DNA of 64,000 bases from Burkholderiaceae bacterium (GCA_023653055.1 JAMNXR010000018.1:1-64000); one strand, 5' to 3'; shown: positions 7,285-15,791, counted from the stretch's first letter. The notes: generated from the sequence alone by a model not told the origin. Made by a program: numbers and translations.

Positions 7285-7329
7285 GTGAGTCGCGTCACAA
7301 ATCATTCACTCTCAGTGATGTGACGCCAT

Positions 7330-7376
7330 AAAAAAAACACCCCAAGAGTTGGACGGGTGTCCAACTTTATGGGGTG
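7330..7376 (-). terminator. Rho-independent terminator of the amidohydrolase gene (stem shared by both strands)
   Basis: CACCCCA (7338-7344) pairs with TGGGGTG (7370-7376) and GTTGGAC (7348-7354) with GTCCAAC (7359-7365). The run of A at 7330-7337 gives a U-tract on the minus strand, ending the amidohydrolase transcript. The same stem can slow transcription from the left-hand toxin-antitoxin pair. Confidence 0.75.
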
Positions 7377-7415
7377 CAGTTCACGAAGGTGGTTTTGTAT
7401 TGCGTAAAAAATAAA

Positions 7416-9212
7416 TCAATGACGATCTAAATTCTTGATGGCTGAGTTTGCCAAGTCCTTATGCATTGAGGGATCAATCGCGGAAATTTGTTCTATAAAT
7501 TTCTTAAGATCAATCTTCTTGCCACCTAGCCATGTCCCTTGGACTTTAACTTTCTCGACAATCTCGCTTGGCTTCACAGCAGTAATGTCGGCCGATAGCT
7601 CTACTAAGTCAGCAAACTTACCCACTTCAAGCGAACCGATATCTTTATCGCGTTTGAGTTGATAGGCGCCATTGATAGTAGAGGCTTTAAGCGCTTCATC
7701 TAAGGTAACTGCCTGATTGGGACCGTGAACCTTGCCCGAATCAGTGGTGCGCGTCACCATGTGCTGAATGTTTCTTAACGTATCTGGAGGAGATACCGAT
7801 CCATCGTTATGAAAGGTGGTGCGCGTTTTCATTTTCATCGCATCACCCACGCGCTGCCACTGAGACCCGTATTCAGACGCAAACATGGTGCCGTCTAATA
7901 GATCGCCCCAGTAGATGTACTGAAATGGCGCCATTGAAACAGTGACCCCAAGACGTTCTGCGCGCTGAAATTGATCTGCACGTGCAGCACCTAAATGCTC
8001 AACACGCCAGCGGTGATCGGTGCCAATCAACTTGAGTTTGTTTAAAGCTCTCTCATAGGCGTCGAGCACCACATCAAACCCAACGTCGCCATTGTTATGA
8101 AACGCCATCTGATAGCCCATAGGCCCGTATTGATCGAGCAACTGGTCGAGCTGCTGGCGCGTGTAATTCATGCCTTTTTCGTACAGTGGTCCCAAAAGAA
8201 TATTCGCCTGTTGGGTTCGGGCGTTATTTAAATAACCAAAACTCTGTGCAACAGTACCCAGCCATGGGCTTCCATCCGCCCACAGCTTGATGCCATTTTT
8301 ACGGACCATGCTGGGATCAGGCCAAGACACTTTTGCACCGGCATCCTTCTCAATGGCCATGTGATAGACATGCATTCTTAGTGGGCTGTCAGGGACAGAT
8401 GCTAAAGCCTCGTAACCCTTGTACATGCCTGTGTTGTAAGTGTGCTCAGATGACGAGGTGATGCCCAAAGAGGCCATGTACGCATACCACTTTGCGCCGG
8501 AGAGCAAAATGTGGGGGACGGCTTTGGGAAGGATCGGGCCAACCACTGCCATTAACGCAGCCGATTCATTGGCAACGCCGTTGGAGGTGCCGTCTTGCAA
8601 GCGACCGTAGCTGCCGCCCACTGGGTTGGCAGGCGGCTTGTCATCTTTCCAACCTAAAATTTTGACGACTGCAGTATTGAAGTAAACCGCATGCCCAGAA
8701 TTATCAATCACGATGATTGCACGACCGCTTGGCGTTAACTTATCCAGTATGTCCCGTGTTGGCAGAGGAGCCTCTTGCAATAATCTGTCTAGGCCGTTGA
8801 ATACCAAAGGTCTGCCGGCTGGAGCTTCTGCGTCCGCCTTTTTAATGGTTGCTTGGACATCAGCCCAAGTTTTCGCGCCAACGTAGGGTGCAATCCAATA
8901 GGCAGGTGCTTGTGTCGTAATGCCCGACAGAATCGGATGATTGTGCGGATCAATAAAACCGGGCATGAGCACGGTGGAGCCTAAATCCTGTACTTTTGCG
9001 TTGGGTGCACTGGCACGCACATTCTGGAGCGACCCAATAGCGGTGATCTTTTTTGTCACGGTATCAAAGGCAATGGCCTCAGCACGTGGATTCTTTTCGT
9101 CCATCGTAATAATGGTTGAAGCCTTCAAAATCTGTATTTCTGCTAAAGCTACGTTAGACAGGCAGTAGAGCGAAATAATGGGCAGAGTCTTGAGGATTGA
9201 TTTGTAGTTCAT
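7416..9212 (-). CDS. YtcJ-like amidohydrolase, exported
   Basis: The chosen ATG at 9212 gives 598 residues beginning with a signal peptide (MNYKSILKTLPIISLYCLSN, cut near ALA-E). The amidohydrolase fold is shown by GFIDPHNHP (metal ligands H90 and H92), VEHLGAAR, and HNDGSVSPPDT with the late Asp, followed by the closing composite sandwich LEVGKFADLVEL. The family (amidohydrolase 3) removes N-substituents or opens cyclic amides with one or two metal ions; the substrate is unknown. A further 52 in-frame upstream codons are read through a repeat-like sequence and look non-coding. A divergent Bug receptor gene lies 310 bp away, suggesting a shared imported substrate. Confidence 0.85.
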   Translation of the reverse strand: MNYKSILKTLPIISLYCLSNVALAEIQILKASTIITMDEKNPRAEAIAFDTVTKKITAIGSLQNVRASAPNAKVQDLGSTVLMPGFIDPHNHPILSGITTQAPAYWIAPYVGAKTWADVQATIKKADAEAPAGRPLVFNGLDRLLQEAPLPTRDILDKLTPSGRAIIVIDNSGHAVYFNTAVVKILGWKDDKPPANPVGGSYGRLQDGTSNGVANESAALMAVVGPILPKAVPHILLSGAKWYAYMASLGITSSSEHTYNTGMYKGYEALASVPDSPLRMHVYHMAIEKDAGAKVSWPDPSMVRKNGIKLWADGSPWLGTVAQSFGYLNNARTQQANILLGPLYEKGMNYTRQQLDQLLDQYGPMGYQMAFHNNGDVGFDVVLDAYERALNKLKLIGTDHRWRVEHLGAARADQFQRAERLGVTVSMAPFQYIYWGDLLDGTMFASEYGSQWQRVGDAMKMKTRTTFHNDGSVSPPDTLRNIQHMVTRTTDSGKVHGPNQAVTLDEALKASTINGAYQLKRDKDIGSLEVGKFADLVELSADITAVKPSEIVEKVKVQGTWLGGKKIDLKKFIEQISAIDPSMHKDLANSAIKNLDRH

Positions 9213-9299
9213 ATCGATTCCGATGGAAGATAAAGCCGTTTTACCGAAGAGTCTGGGAATGTTTAGAGCAAGGGCAAGGAAATATAGCAAAATCCGCTT

Positions 9300-9362
9300 A
9301 CTTAACCCTACCAATCCCTTCACCCAATGCTCAGCATTTTCGCGTGGGAGAGGGTGTTTGTC
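9300..9362. repeat. Possible degenerate repetitive extragenic element
   Basis: In the 310-bp gap between the amidohydrolase and Bug genes, a block reading CCCTCTCCCACGCGAAAAT and then GGGTGAAGGGATTGG on the minus strand resembles the pyrimidine/purine-rich REP-like elements common between genes of Burkholderiales and relatives. Only one copy lies in this window, so the call rests on resemblance alone. The rest of the gap holds no gene that can be supported. Confidence 0.25.
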
Positions 9363-9522
9363 GACCATTTTTGGCTTTAGCGTAATTGTTTTGATAAAAA
9401 TTCAATATTTTTGGAATTTGACCCGACTTGCAAGTAAGATCATGACAAGGAGCGAGGGTCTCAACGGTATTAGAGCCGTGGGTAATTGCGCATTCATTTA
9501 TCAAGCTAAAAGGGACATCAAT

Positions 9523-10515
9523 ATGAAAAAAAACCTCTTTGCATCGCTACGCACCGTTGGCTTAAGCAGCCTCACCGCGTTGGCTTTATTGCCTCATTCG
9601 TTTGCGCAAGCGCAAGCCGCTAACTACCCAAACAAACCCATCACGATTGTGGCGCCGTTTGCAGCGGGTACGCTCACGGATATTTTGACGCGTACCGTCG
9701 CTAATAAACTCTCGATCGCTTTGGGGCAACCGGTGATCGCAGAAAACAAGACCGGCGCAGACGGCAACATCGGCGCAGCCTTTGTCGCTACAGCACCGGC
9801 TGATGGCTATACCTTATTAGTGGGTGCAACGAGTATCGGTTCGATCAACGTATTGCTGCACAAAAATATTAAATACGATCCGCAACGTGATTTTGTCGGT
9901 ATCACCAACCTGATCAGCGTGCCCAACGTGCTGGTCGTAGGCTCGCATGTACCCGCCAAAAACCTCAAAGAGCTGCTGGCACTCCAAAAACAGAAAAGCT
10001 TTAGTTACGGTTCAAGCGGTGCGGGTGGCAGTATGCATCTGTCCGGAGAGATCTATAAAAAAATGGCCGGTGTAGAGATGGTCCATATCCCCTACAAAGG
10101 CACCACCCCTGTGATTAACGACATTATTGGTGGTCGCGTTGAAATGATGTTCTGTAATCTGCCGGTCTGCTTGTCCTTGATCCAGTCAGGAAAATTAACG
10201 GCTCTTGGAGTCACCTCCGCTGAGCGTTCTTCACTCTTGCCTAACGTGCCAACCCTTGCCGAGGCAGGCTTGCCAGGCTTTGATGTCAGCGGCTGGTTCG
10301 GTTTGTTTGCTCCGAAAGGCACTCCTCCGGACATCGTCGCTAAGCTCAATGCTGAAACCGTCAAAATCTTGAACGATCCTCAATTCAAAGCAGATTTCTT
10401 GAGCAGAGGCGCCATCACGATAGGTGGCTCGTCTGAGGCCTTTACAAAATATGCAGCAGATGAGCGCGTACGCTGGGGCAAGATTATTGAAGAGGCAAAG
10501 ATCACGCTGGAGTAG
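9523..10515 (+). CDS. Bug/TctC family periplasmic tricarboxylate-type receptor
   Basis: The start at ATG 9523 gives a 330-residue protein with a signal peptide ending SFAQAQA, matching the usual family length. Family marks are YPNKPITIVAPFAAG near residue 35, the ENKTGADGNIG loop, PADGYTLL, HIPYKGTTPVINDI and the FGLFAPKGTPP segment late in the protein. Bug receptors bind carboxylates such as aspartate, nicotinate or glutamate for TctAB permeases; no tctAB lies here. An upstream in-frame extension to 9223 crosses the repeat-like element and is not believed. A second Bug gene follows 92 bp later. Confidence 0.92.
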   Translation: MKKNLFASLRTVGLSSLTALALLPHSFAQAQAANYPNKPITIVAPFAAGTLTDILTRTVANKLSIALGQPVIAENKTGADGNIGAAFVATAPADGYTLLVGATSIGSINVLLHKNIKYDPQRDFVGITNLISVPNVLVVGSHVPAKNLKELLALQKQKSFSYGSSGAGGSMHLSGEIYKKMAGVEMVHIPYKGTTPVINDIIGGRVEMMFCNLPVCLSLIQSGKLTALGVTSAERSSLLPNVPTLAEAGLPGFDVSGWFGLFAPKGTPPDIVAKLNAETVKILNDPQFKADFLSRGAITIGGSSEAFTKYAADERVRWGKIIEEAKITLE

Positions 10516-10530
10516 ATTGATTTTTTTATT

Positions 10531-10559
10531 CCCCAAAGCACGTTGACTAGGCTTTGGGG
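10531..10559 (+). other. Hairpin between the two tandem Bug genes
   Basis: CCCCAAAGC (10531-10539) and GCTTTGGGG (10551-10559) form a perfect 9-bp stem. The T-run lies before rather than after it, so it is not a classical terminator. It may stabilise the upstream mRNA end or partly reduce readthrough. Confidence 0.45.
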
Positions 10560-10607
10560 AATGATGCTATTCCTATACCAAACAACAATCAGTCTTTAGG
10601 AGCGATC

Positions 10608-11585
10608 GTGATCAAAAAAGTGACTCTGGCCCTGAGTACTTTCATCAGTGCGTTATTGACCTTTCATATTCCCGCAGCACAAGCGGCTTGGCCAAATGAC
10701 CAGCCGCTCAAAATCATTGTTCCGCAAGCCGCCGGTGGCACCAACGATACGCTGGCACGTATGGTGGGCGCTGAGCTGTCCAAAGTTATTGGACAAACTG
10801 TCGTCATTGAAAATCGTCCCGGTGCCTCTGGTGCGATTGGTATCCAGGCCGTCGTCCAGTCAGCCCCTGACGGTTACACCTTGGCGCTTGCCTCTGATTC
10901 CGCGGCACTTTTAGATGTATTGCGCCCTAACTTATCTTGGAAATTCAGAGACGGTCTGCAGGGCGTCGTGATGATCGGCGAGCAGCCTATTAGCATTGCT
11001 GCTTCAGCAAAGACCCCTTACACGACGTTTCAAAATGTGATCGATGCTGCAAAAGCCAAGCCTGAGAGTCTGGCCTATGGTTCCTCAGGGATAGGTTCGT
11101 CACAGAATATCGTCGGAGAGTGGGTGGCAAGTCTGGCGGGCGTCAAATTTGTGCATGTCCCCTACAAAGGGGGCGGGCAGGCTGCCAATGATGTGGTGGG
11201 CGGTCAGATCCCTTTCGCCGTATTGGGACTGGCTCCGATGCTCAAGTACCATCAGGCGGGTAGCGTTCGGATTCTTGCGGTGACGACAGCTCAACGCTCA
11301 AAAGCACTCCCAGATGTACCCACCTTGTCGGAGCTCGGGTATCCGCAAATTGCACTGGCACAATGGGCTGGCTTAGTTGCACCGGCTGCGACCCCCGAGC
11401 CTATTATTCAAAAACTTTCAGCTGCACTCATGAAAGTGCTTGCAGAACCAGCAATCAGAGAAAAGATGGAGGCAGCGGGTGTCACGCCCACTCCCTTGAG
11501 CTACAAACAATTTGATGCGTTTTTGAAAAAAAATGTGGATACCTGGAATCAGGTTGTGCCGACGCTCAATATTAAAATTAACTAA
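10608..11585 (+). CDS. Bug/TctC family periplasmic receptor
   Basis: The start chosen is GTG 10608 after TAGGAG at 10597-10602, giving 325 residues and a clean signal peptide (MIKKVTLALSTFISALLTFH, cut near AAQA). The ligand-loop marks are VPQAAGGTNDTLARM, ENRPGASGAIG, APDGYTLA and HVPYKGGGQAANDV. The Q-A-A-G-G start of the first loop differs from the commoner P-F-A-P-G form seen in neighbouring paralogues, which hints at a different ligand. It is only 24 bp upstream of the sulfatase gene and likely cotranscribed with it, so a sulfated or related organic acid is a possible ligand. Confidence 0.9.
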   Translation: MIKKVTLALSTFISALLTFHIPAAQAAWPNDQPLKIIVPQAAGGTNDTLARMVGAELSKVIGQTVVIENRPGASGAIGIQAVVQSAPDGYTLALASDSAALLDVLRPNLSWKFRDGLQGVVMIGEQPISIAASAKTPYTTFQNVIDAAKAKPESLAYGSSGIGSSQNIVGEWVASLAGVKFVHVPYKGGGQAANDVVGGQIPFAVLGLAPMLKYHQAGSVRILAVTTAQRSKALPDVPTLSELGYPQIALAQWAGLVAPAATPEPIIQKLSAALMKVLAEPAIREKMEAAGVTPTPLSYKQFDAFLKKNVDTWNQVVPTLNIKIN

Positions 11586-11609
11586 ACACTTTCGCGTATC
11601 AGGCGCCTT

Positions 11610-12950
11610 ATGAAGAAAACCAATATCGTTTTAATCCTCGCAGATAATCTTGGCTGGGGAGAGCTCGGCTGTTACGGCGGAGGAGCGATACGTGGGGCGC
11701 CCACACCGCGCATCGATGCCTTAGCCAAGGAAGGTATGCAATTGCTTAACTTTAACGTTGAGAGTGATTGCGTGCCGACACGTTCAGCGTTGATGACGGG
11801 TCGCCATCCCATCCGAACTGGAGCGATGCAATCTGTGCCCGCCGGCCTCCCTCAAGGACTGATTCCATGGGAAGTCACGATTGCAGAGTTGTTGTCGCAG
11901 GCAGGTTATGCCACAGGCATGTTTGGAAAATGGCACCTTGGAGATAAAGAGGGCCGCTATCCGAAAGATAAAGGTTTTGATGAGTGGTACGGTATTCCAA
12001 GAACAACCAATGAAAGTATGTTTACCGAACAAGTCGGCTTTGATCCTTCGGTCGTCGAGGTGCCCTATGTGATGGAGGGCTTCAAGGGACGTCCCGCTGA
12101 AAAAAAAGAACTGTACGACTTGGAGATGCGTCGGCGTATCGACGGTGTGCTCACTGAAAAAAGTTGTGATTTCATCCGACGAAAAGTAACGGCCAACGAG
12201 CCTTACTTTCTCTATGTACCGTTGACACAACTGCATTTTCCAACGATTCCAAATCGAGATTTTGAAGGGCAAACAAAAAAGGGTGATTTTGCAGACTCCA
12301 TGATTGAGCTTGATGCGCGCGTAGGTCAAATCATCGACGCCGTCAATGCAACGGGGACGCAGGACAATACTTTGTTCATTTTTGCCAGTGATAATGGGCC
12401 TGAATATCGTCGTCCCTGGCGAGGCAGCGCCGGAATGTGGACCGGGACCTATCACACGTCGATGGAAGGTTCACTCAGAGTGCCATTTATTGCGCGTTGG
12501 CCAGGAAAAATTCCTCCCGGTGTTGTCTCCAACGAAATATTCCATGTCGTCGATATCTATTCCACGCTAGCCGCGATTGCAGAGGTCGCAGTGCCTCAAG
12601 ATCGACCAATCGATGGTGTCAATCAACTCTCGTTTTTAAAGGGTGAAACACAGGCTTCAGCCCGCGAGGGCTTTGTGTTTTTCATTAAAAATGAAATGCG
12701 GGCTGCAAAGTGGCGTGACTGGAAAATGCATTTTGTTTGGGAGAAAGAGCCCAATGAAGGGGCGAATCACCTAGAGACGCCTTACCTATTTAACCTTGTG
12801 CAGGACCCAAAAGAAGAAACAGACGTCAGCTCGACTCAGGGCTGGGTGCGAGGCCCCATTCGAAAGATGATTAATGCTTTTCAGGATTCTCTAAAACAAA
12901 ACCCACCGATCCCACCTGGTGCGCCAGATTCTTTTTTACCGAAAGTTTGA
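11610..12950 (+). CDS. Type I sulfatase (arylsulfatase family)
   Basis: The active-site signature C-x-P-x-R is intact at C54 (ESDCVPTRSALMTGRHP), where the cysteine is converted to formylglycine. N-terminal metal ligands appear as ADN (D12, N13); the second position is usually Asp in this family. The mid-protein GKWHLG and the later ASDNGPE give the other conserved metal and sulfate contacts. There is no signal peptide, so the enzyme is predicted to be cytoplasmic and to act on an imported sulfate ester. Its place directly after a Bug receptor gene supports an uptake-plus-hydrolysis unit. No formylglycine-generating enzyme gene is in the window. Confidence 0.9.
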   Translation: MKKTNIVLILADNLGWGELGCYGGGAIRGAPTPRIDALAKEGMQLLNFNVESDCVPTRSALMTGRHPIRTGAMQSVPAGLPQGLIPWEVTIAELLSQAGYATGMFGKWHLGDKEGRYPKDKGFDEWYGIPRTTNESMFTEQVGFDPSVVEVPYVMEGFKGRPAEKKELYDLEMRRRIDGVLTEKSCDFIRRKVTANEPYFLYVPLTQLHFPTIPNRDFEGQTKKGDFADSMIELDARVGQIIDAVNATGTQDNTLFIFASDNGPEYRRPWRGSAGMWTGTYHTSMEGSLRVPFIARWPGKIPPGVVSNEIFHVVDIYSTLAAIAEVAVPQDRPIDGVNQLSFLKGETQASAREGFVFFIKNEMRAAKWRDWKMHFVWEKEPNEGANHLETPYLFNLVQDPKEETDVSSTQGWVRGPIRKMINAFQDSLKQNPPIPPGAPDSFLPKV

Positions 12951-13042
12951 TCTGAATTTTTGTCGTTGTTGCAGCGGTCTTTGTTGAGCACTCCAATTTA
13001 AATGTTTGAGGACTAGTTTGCGGTGTCGCACTAGTCTCTATT

Positions 13043-13080
13043 TCATGCTTTCATGCTATCATGCAATCATGCTGCATGAA
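13043..13080 (+). promoter_or_regulatory. Four tandem 8-bp TCATGC(N2) repeats plus dyad (probable operator)
   Basis: TCATGCTT, TCATGCTA, TCATGCAA and TCATGCTG follow each other at 13043, 13051, 13059 and 13067. They end in GCATGAA, which forms a dyad with TTCATGC at 13042. A further GCATGAA and a perfect TATAAT (13099-13104) follow. This is a likely autoregulatory site for the antitoxin-like gene at 13116. Confidence 0.5.
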
Positions 13081-13115
13081 TACACTTTTGCATGAAAATA
13101 TAATGGGAAGTAAAT

Positions 13116-13415
13116 ATGGCACACGCTTTAGTAATCCCACCTTTGGTTAAGAGCGTCGGGGCTAGCGGGCAGATTTCCTTAGGTAAGGAATATGCCGGTC
13201 GCCAGGTGTTGGTAGAAATGCCGGCCGAAGGCGTATGGATTATCAAAACAGCTAGGATTGTTCCTGATAACGAAGCTTGGCTTGAAAAACCACTGATGAA
13301 GCAGCGCGTGGCACGCGCTATTGAATGGGCATCTCAGAATGCTCCAGAGCCGTCTGACCCAGATAATCTTGTAACTAGGAAGCCGGATGTCAAGCGCAAA
13401 GCTCGTTCAGCTTGA
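13116..13415 (+). CDS. AbrB-like antitoxin-type protein
   Basis: This 99-residue protein has a strand-rich N-terminal half (VIPPLVKSVGASGQISLGKEYAGR) that resembles a SpoVT/AbrB-like DNA-binding element. It ends in a basic tail, KPDVKRKARSA. It overlaps by 29 bp the next gene, which encodes a small protein likely to be its toxin. Tandem 8-bp repeats lie just upstream, as expected for a DNA-binding antitoxin. The family assignment is from pattern and context and is not certain. Confidence 0.6.
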   Translation: MAHALVIPPLVKSVGASGQISLGKEYAGRQVLVEMPAEGVWIIKTARIVPDNEAWLEKPLMKQRVARAIEWASQNAPEPSDPDNLVTRKPDVKRKARSA

Positions 13416-13704
13416 TTTAAATAATCCAGCATTCCAGGAGTCATGGTTTGAGTTGGTGGCAGACGAGGCTGAGCGAGTACGTGCAACGCTAAAAAAGATT
13501 ACCAAACTCACATGGCAGCAGGTTTATACAGACAAAGGTTTACATTGGGAAAAAATATATAGCATCACACCTCCGCACGGCGTGGATGCGATCTATTCGT
13601 TTCGTTTAAGCAAGTCATCGCGAGGTTTGGGCTTTCGAGACAGGCAGTTTTTACGTGTTTTGTTAGTTTGTGCGGATCACGACGGCAGCTATGGAAGAAA
13701 GTGA
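13387..13704 (+). CDS. Small protein, probable toxin of an AbrB-type pair
   Basis: This 105-residue protein starts at ATG 13387 inside the preceding gene. It has helix-rich start residues, then IYSFRLSKSSRGLGFRDRQFLRVLLVCADHDGSYGRK. The beta-rich, basic second half that ends in a conserved DHDGSYGRK is shared with small proteins found next to AbrB-type antitoxins. The layout looks RelE-like, but the classical RelE catalytic residues cannot be located with confidence. Toxin activity is inferred from size, overlap and order. Confidence 0.6.
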   Translation: MSSAKLVQLDLNNPAFQESWFELVADEAERVRATLKKITKLTWQQVYTDKGLHWEKIYSITPPHGVDAIYSFRLSKSSRGLGFRDRQFLRVLLVCADHDGSYGRK

Positions 13705-13749
13705 TGTGCCCCTCCAGACAATCTACGACAGGGATGAACAAAGAAACCT

Positions 13750-14625
13750 ATGACAGACTCTAAAGATTACGTCCCCCCCAAAGTTTGGACTTGGGAGCAA
13801 CCTAACGGCGGCACCTTTGCGAACATTAATCGGCCGATCGCCGGGCCGACGCACGACAAAGAACTGCCCGTTGGCAAGCACCCTCTGCAGCTGTATTCGT
13901 TGGGCACGCCTAATGGCGTTAAGGTCACGATCATGCTCGAAGAGTTGCTGGCGCAGGGGCACGTAGGCGCTGAATACGATGCGTGGCTCATCAATATCCG
14001 CGAAGGCGACCAGTTTGGCTCGGGTTTCGTCGATATCAACCCAAACTCAAAAATTCCAGCGCTATTTGATCGCAGTGGCGTGCAGCCGGTGCGCGTGTTT
14101 GAGTCCGGCGCGATCTTGCTTTACCTGTCAGAGAAATTTCAAGCTTTTCTGCCCAAAGAAGGAGTCGCCCGCACGGAGGCTTTGAACTGGCTATTCTGGC
14201 AAATGGGAAGTGCGCCGTATTTGGGTGGCGGGTTTGGTCATTTCTACGCTTACGCGCCCGCTAAGTTTCAGTACGCTATTGACCGTTTCACGATGGAAAC
14301 CAAGCGCCAGCTTGACGTCCTTGACCGACGCCTGGCCGTCAGTGAATTCTTGGGTGGCGATCAATATACGATCGCCGATATTGCGGTGTTTCCTTGGTAC
14401 GGCGGGTTGGTGAAGGGTTGGTTGTATGGGGCGGCCGAGTTTTTGAGCGTGCAAGACTACAAGCATGTTCAACGCTGGGCCGAGACTGTTTACAGTCGGC
14501 CCGCAGTTAAGCGCGGGCGCATGGTCAACCGTATGCATGGCGAGCCTGCAGAACAACTGCGTGAACGCCATGACGCCAGCGACTTTGACACTAAAACGCA
14601 AGACAAGATTCAACCTGCGAGCTAG
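13750..14625 (+). CDS. yghU: Glutathione S-transferase family, YghU-type disulfide-bond oxidoreductase
   Basis: This 291-residue protein is close to the length of E. coli YghU. The N-terminal extension (VWTWEQPNGGTFANINRPIAG) and the thioredoxin-like domain with LYSLGTPNGVKVTIMLEEL are characteristic of the Nu class, which binds two glutathione molecules and reduces organic disulfides or hydroperoxides. NSKIPAL and FESGAIL give the cis-Pro and glutathione gamma-glutamyl contacts, and YTIADIAVFPW is the C-terminal-domain signature. The gene stands alone with its own ribosome-binding region and shows no sign of coupling to the toxin pair before it. Confidence 0.88.
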   Translation: MTDSKDYVPPKVWTWEQPNGGTFANINRPIAGPTHDKELPVGKHPLQLYSLGTPNGVKVTIMLEELLAQGHVGAEYDAWLINIREGDQFGSGFVDINPNSKIPALFDRSGVQPVRVFESGAILLYLSEKFQAFLPKEGVARTEALNWLFWQMGSAPYLGGGFGHFYAYAPAKFQYAIDRFTMETKRQLDVLDRRLAVSEFLGGDQYTIADIAVFPWYGGLVKGWLYGAAEFLSVQDYKHVQRWAETVYSRPAVKRGRMVNRMHGEPAEQLRERHDASDFDTKTQDKIQPAS

Positions 14626-14645
14626 CGCTCATTACGGCCAACGTT

Positions 14646-15254
14646 TTAAAATCTCTTGAGCACCATTTCCCTGAGCGTTTGATCAATGCAAGGGTAAAAC
14701 TCCGACTCGGCCGTAAAAAAGCCGAGCATCTCCTCGACATCCTGATCAAAATTACTCTCTAGACAATCCATCAAATTCCAAGCCGTAGTGAAAAAATCAA
14801 TCATCACGCCCATGGTGAGGGGTTTGGTGGAGGTGCGCGTGGAGGGCTCTGCAAGCGTATCGCCCTCATATTCGTCAACGACTCTGTAGTGGATGCGTTG
14901 ACCGACGAGTCGGGCATAGAGCACCGTCACATCGTAGGTCGTGGACCGAATACTGATACGGGCGATTTCGATTTCTTTGGGTTTCCTCTTGGGGAGAAAC
15001 TCACCACCCATAAACATAGGATGTATACGGCCGAGCATTTGGCGGTCGAACGCGTCGAGTTCGGGGGTGGTGACAAAGTCGGGGAGGGTGTCGGTCTGGC
15101 CAGTTTCGAGCGCATCCTTGATGAGTGCTCTTCGTGCTCGACCTTTGACCGTGGTCAGTAGTTCTGCCTGCAAGTCATAGCGTCCAAAATAATCACGTGG
15201 GCGATATGCCAAGGCACTCACAGGAATGGGTTTCTTGGTTGAGGCTTTAGTCAT
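14646..15254 (-). CDS. Conserved hypothetical protein (202 aa)
   Basis: The start at ATG 15254 is preceded by AGGAGC and overlaps the end of the upstream gene by 8 bp, so the two are translationally coupled. The 202 residues are mixed alpha/beta with no signal peptide or membrane helix. Notable stretches are PRDYFGRYDLQAELL, DRQMLGRIHPMFMGGEFLP and an acidic C-terminal half. The family is not recognised. It is the second gene of a two-gene unit whose leader contains the structured RNA at 15645-15784. Confidence 0.65.
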   Translation of the reverse strand: MTKASTKKPIPVSALAYRPRDYFGRYDLQAELLTTVKGRARRALIKDALETGQTDTLPDFVTTPELDAFDRQMLGRIHPMFMGGEFLPKRKPKEIEIARISIRSTTYDVTVLYARLVGQRIHYRVVDEYEGDTLAEPSTRTSTKPLTMGVMIDFFTTAWNLMDCLESNFDQDVEEMLGFFTAESEFYPCIDQTLREMVLKRF

Positions 15255-15579
15255 GATTGTGCTCCTGTGTGGATGCGGCAATCCATGTTGGTGGAAAGTC
15301 TTCGCCAATGCGTGTGAAGCTGATGCTTGGGATCTCTTTAAAGGGACCCGCCCACATATCGGCGATGGCTACAAACTGCTCGATATCCAAACCGCCTTGT
15401 TCGATCTCATCGAGGAGCGCGTCTAGACCCTCGCTGCTCATCGACACTAGACGATACAAATACGCATCGCCCTCGCCAAGGGTATGTTGTTGCTCAAAGG
15501 TTTCACAGCCGCCTGGGTAATGGGCGGCGATATCGGCTTTGCGAATAAACGCCGACAATAATTGCACGTGCACAGTCAT
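15247..15579 (-). CDS. Conserved hypothetical protein (110 aa)
   Basis: ATG 15579 follows CAGGAG with 6-7 bp spacing and gives 110 residues (MTVHVQLLSAFIRKADIAAH...). A longer in-frame extension to 15687 reads through the terminator-like hairpin and is rejected. The protein is acidic and soluble, with repeated Leu/Ile-Glu patterns and a central DEIEQGGLDIEQFVAIADMW. No known domain is recognised. It overlaps the 202-residue gene downstream, so they probably act together. The structured leader upstream suggests control at the RNA level. Confidence 0.6.
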   Translation of the reverse strand: MTVHVQLLSAFIRKADIAAHYPGGCETFEQQHTLGEGDAYLYRLVSMSSEGLDALLDEIEQGGLDIEQFVAIADMWAGPFKEIPSISFTRIGEDFPPTWIAASTQEHNHD

Positions 15580-15644
15580 CACGATCTCCTGTTTAGCCAC
15601 TTCGGCGATACGCCCGGGTTGGCAAGTTGGATATAAATCCCCCG

Positions 15645-15784
15645 TACAAAACAAAAAGCCCTCTTCATTAGAAGAGGGCTGACGCATCCCGCTTGGTTAC
15701 CGTGTCCGGTCACATTGCCTATCGGCGATCCACCTTGCCCGGGAGGGCAGGTTGGCATGGGCGTCAACCCAAATCTAAATGTCT
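15645..15784 (-). ncRNA. Candidate structured RNA or riboswitch-like leader
   Basis: Transcription from the promoter at 15792-15819 would give an RNA whose P1 stem is 9 bp: GGTTGACGC (15769-15761) with GCGTCAGCC (15685-15677). P1 encloses a GCCC/GGGC hairpin (AACCTGCCCTCCCGGGC...), a GCC-GATA-GGC hairpin and an ACCG-GACA-CGGT hairpin. The 3' arm of P1 shares AGCC with the 5' arm of the terminator at 15680-15657, so the two cannot form fully at once. It matches no riboswitch class recognised here by eye. A small regulatory RNA ending at the terminator is the alternative. Confidence 0.55.
15651..15680 (-). terminator. Rho-independent terminator in the leader of the 110-aa/202-aa genes
   Basis: AGCCCTCTTC (15680-15671) and GAAGAGGGCT (15666-15657) form a perfect 10-bp stem around a four-base loop, followed by TTTTGTTTTG on the minus strand. 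It lies between the promoter and the start codon at 15579, so it must be bypassed for the genes to be expressed from this promoter. Confidence 0.8.
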
Positions 15785-15791
15785 TGTTGTA

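Noticed and set aside
9213-9368. N-terminal extension of the amidohydrolase
   Set aside because: The extension encodes repeat-derived residues ahead of a good signal peptide. ATG 9212 is preferred.
9223-9522. In-frame N-terminal extension of the Bug gene
   Set aside because: It crosses a repeat-like element and places the clear signal peptide in the middle of the protein. ATG 9523 is the sensible start.
10531-10559. Rho-independent terminator between the two Bug genes
   Set aside because: The stem is perfect but the T-run is on the wrong side, so it was recorded only as a hairpin.
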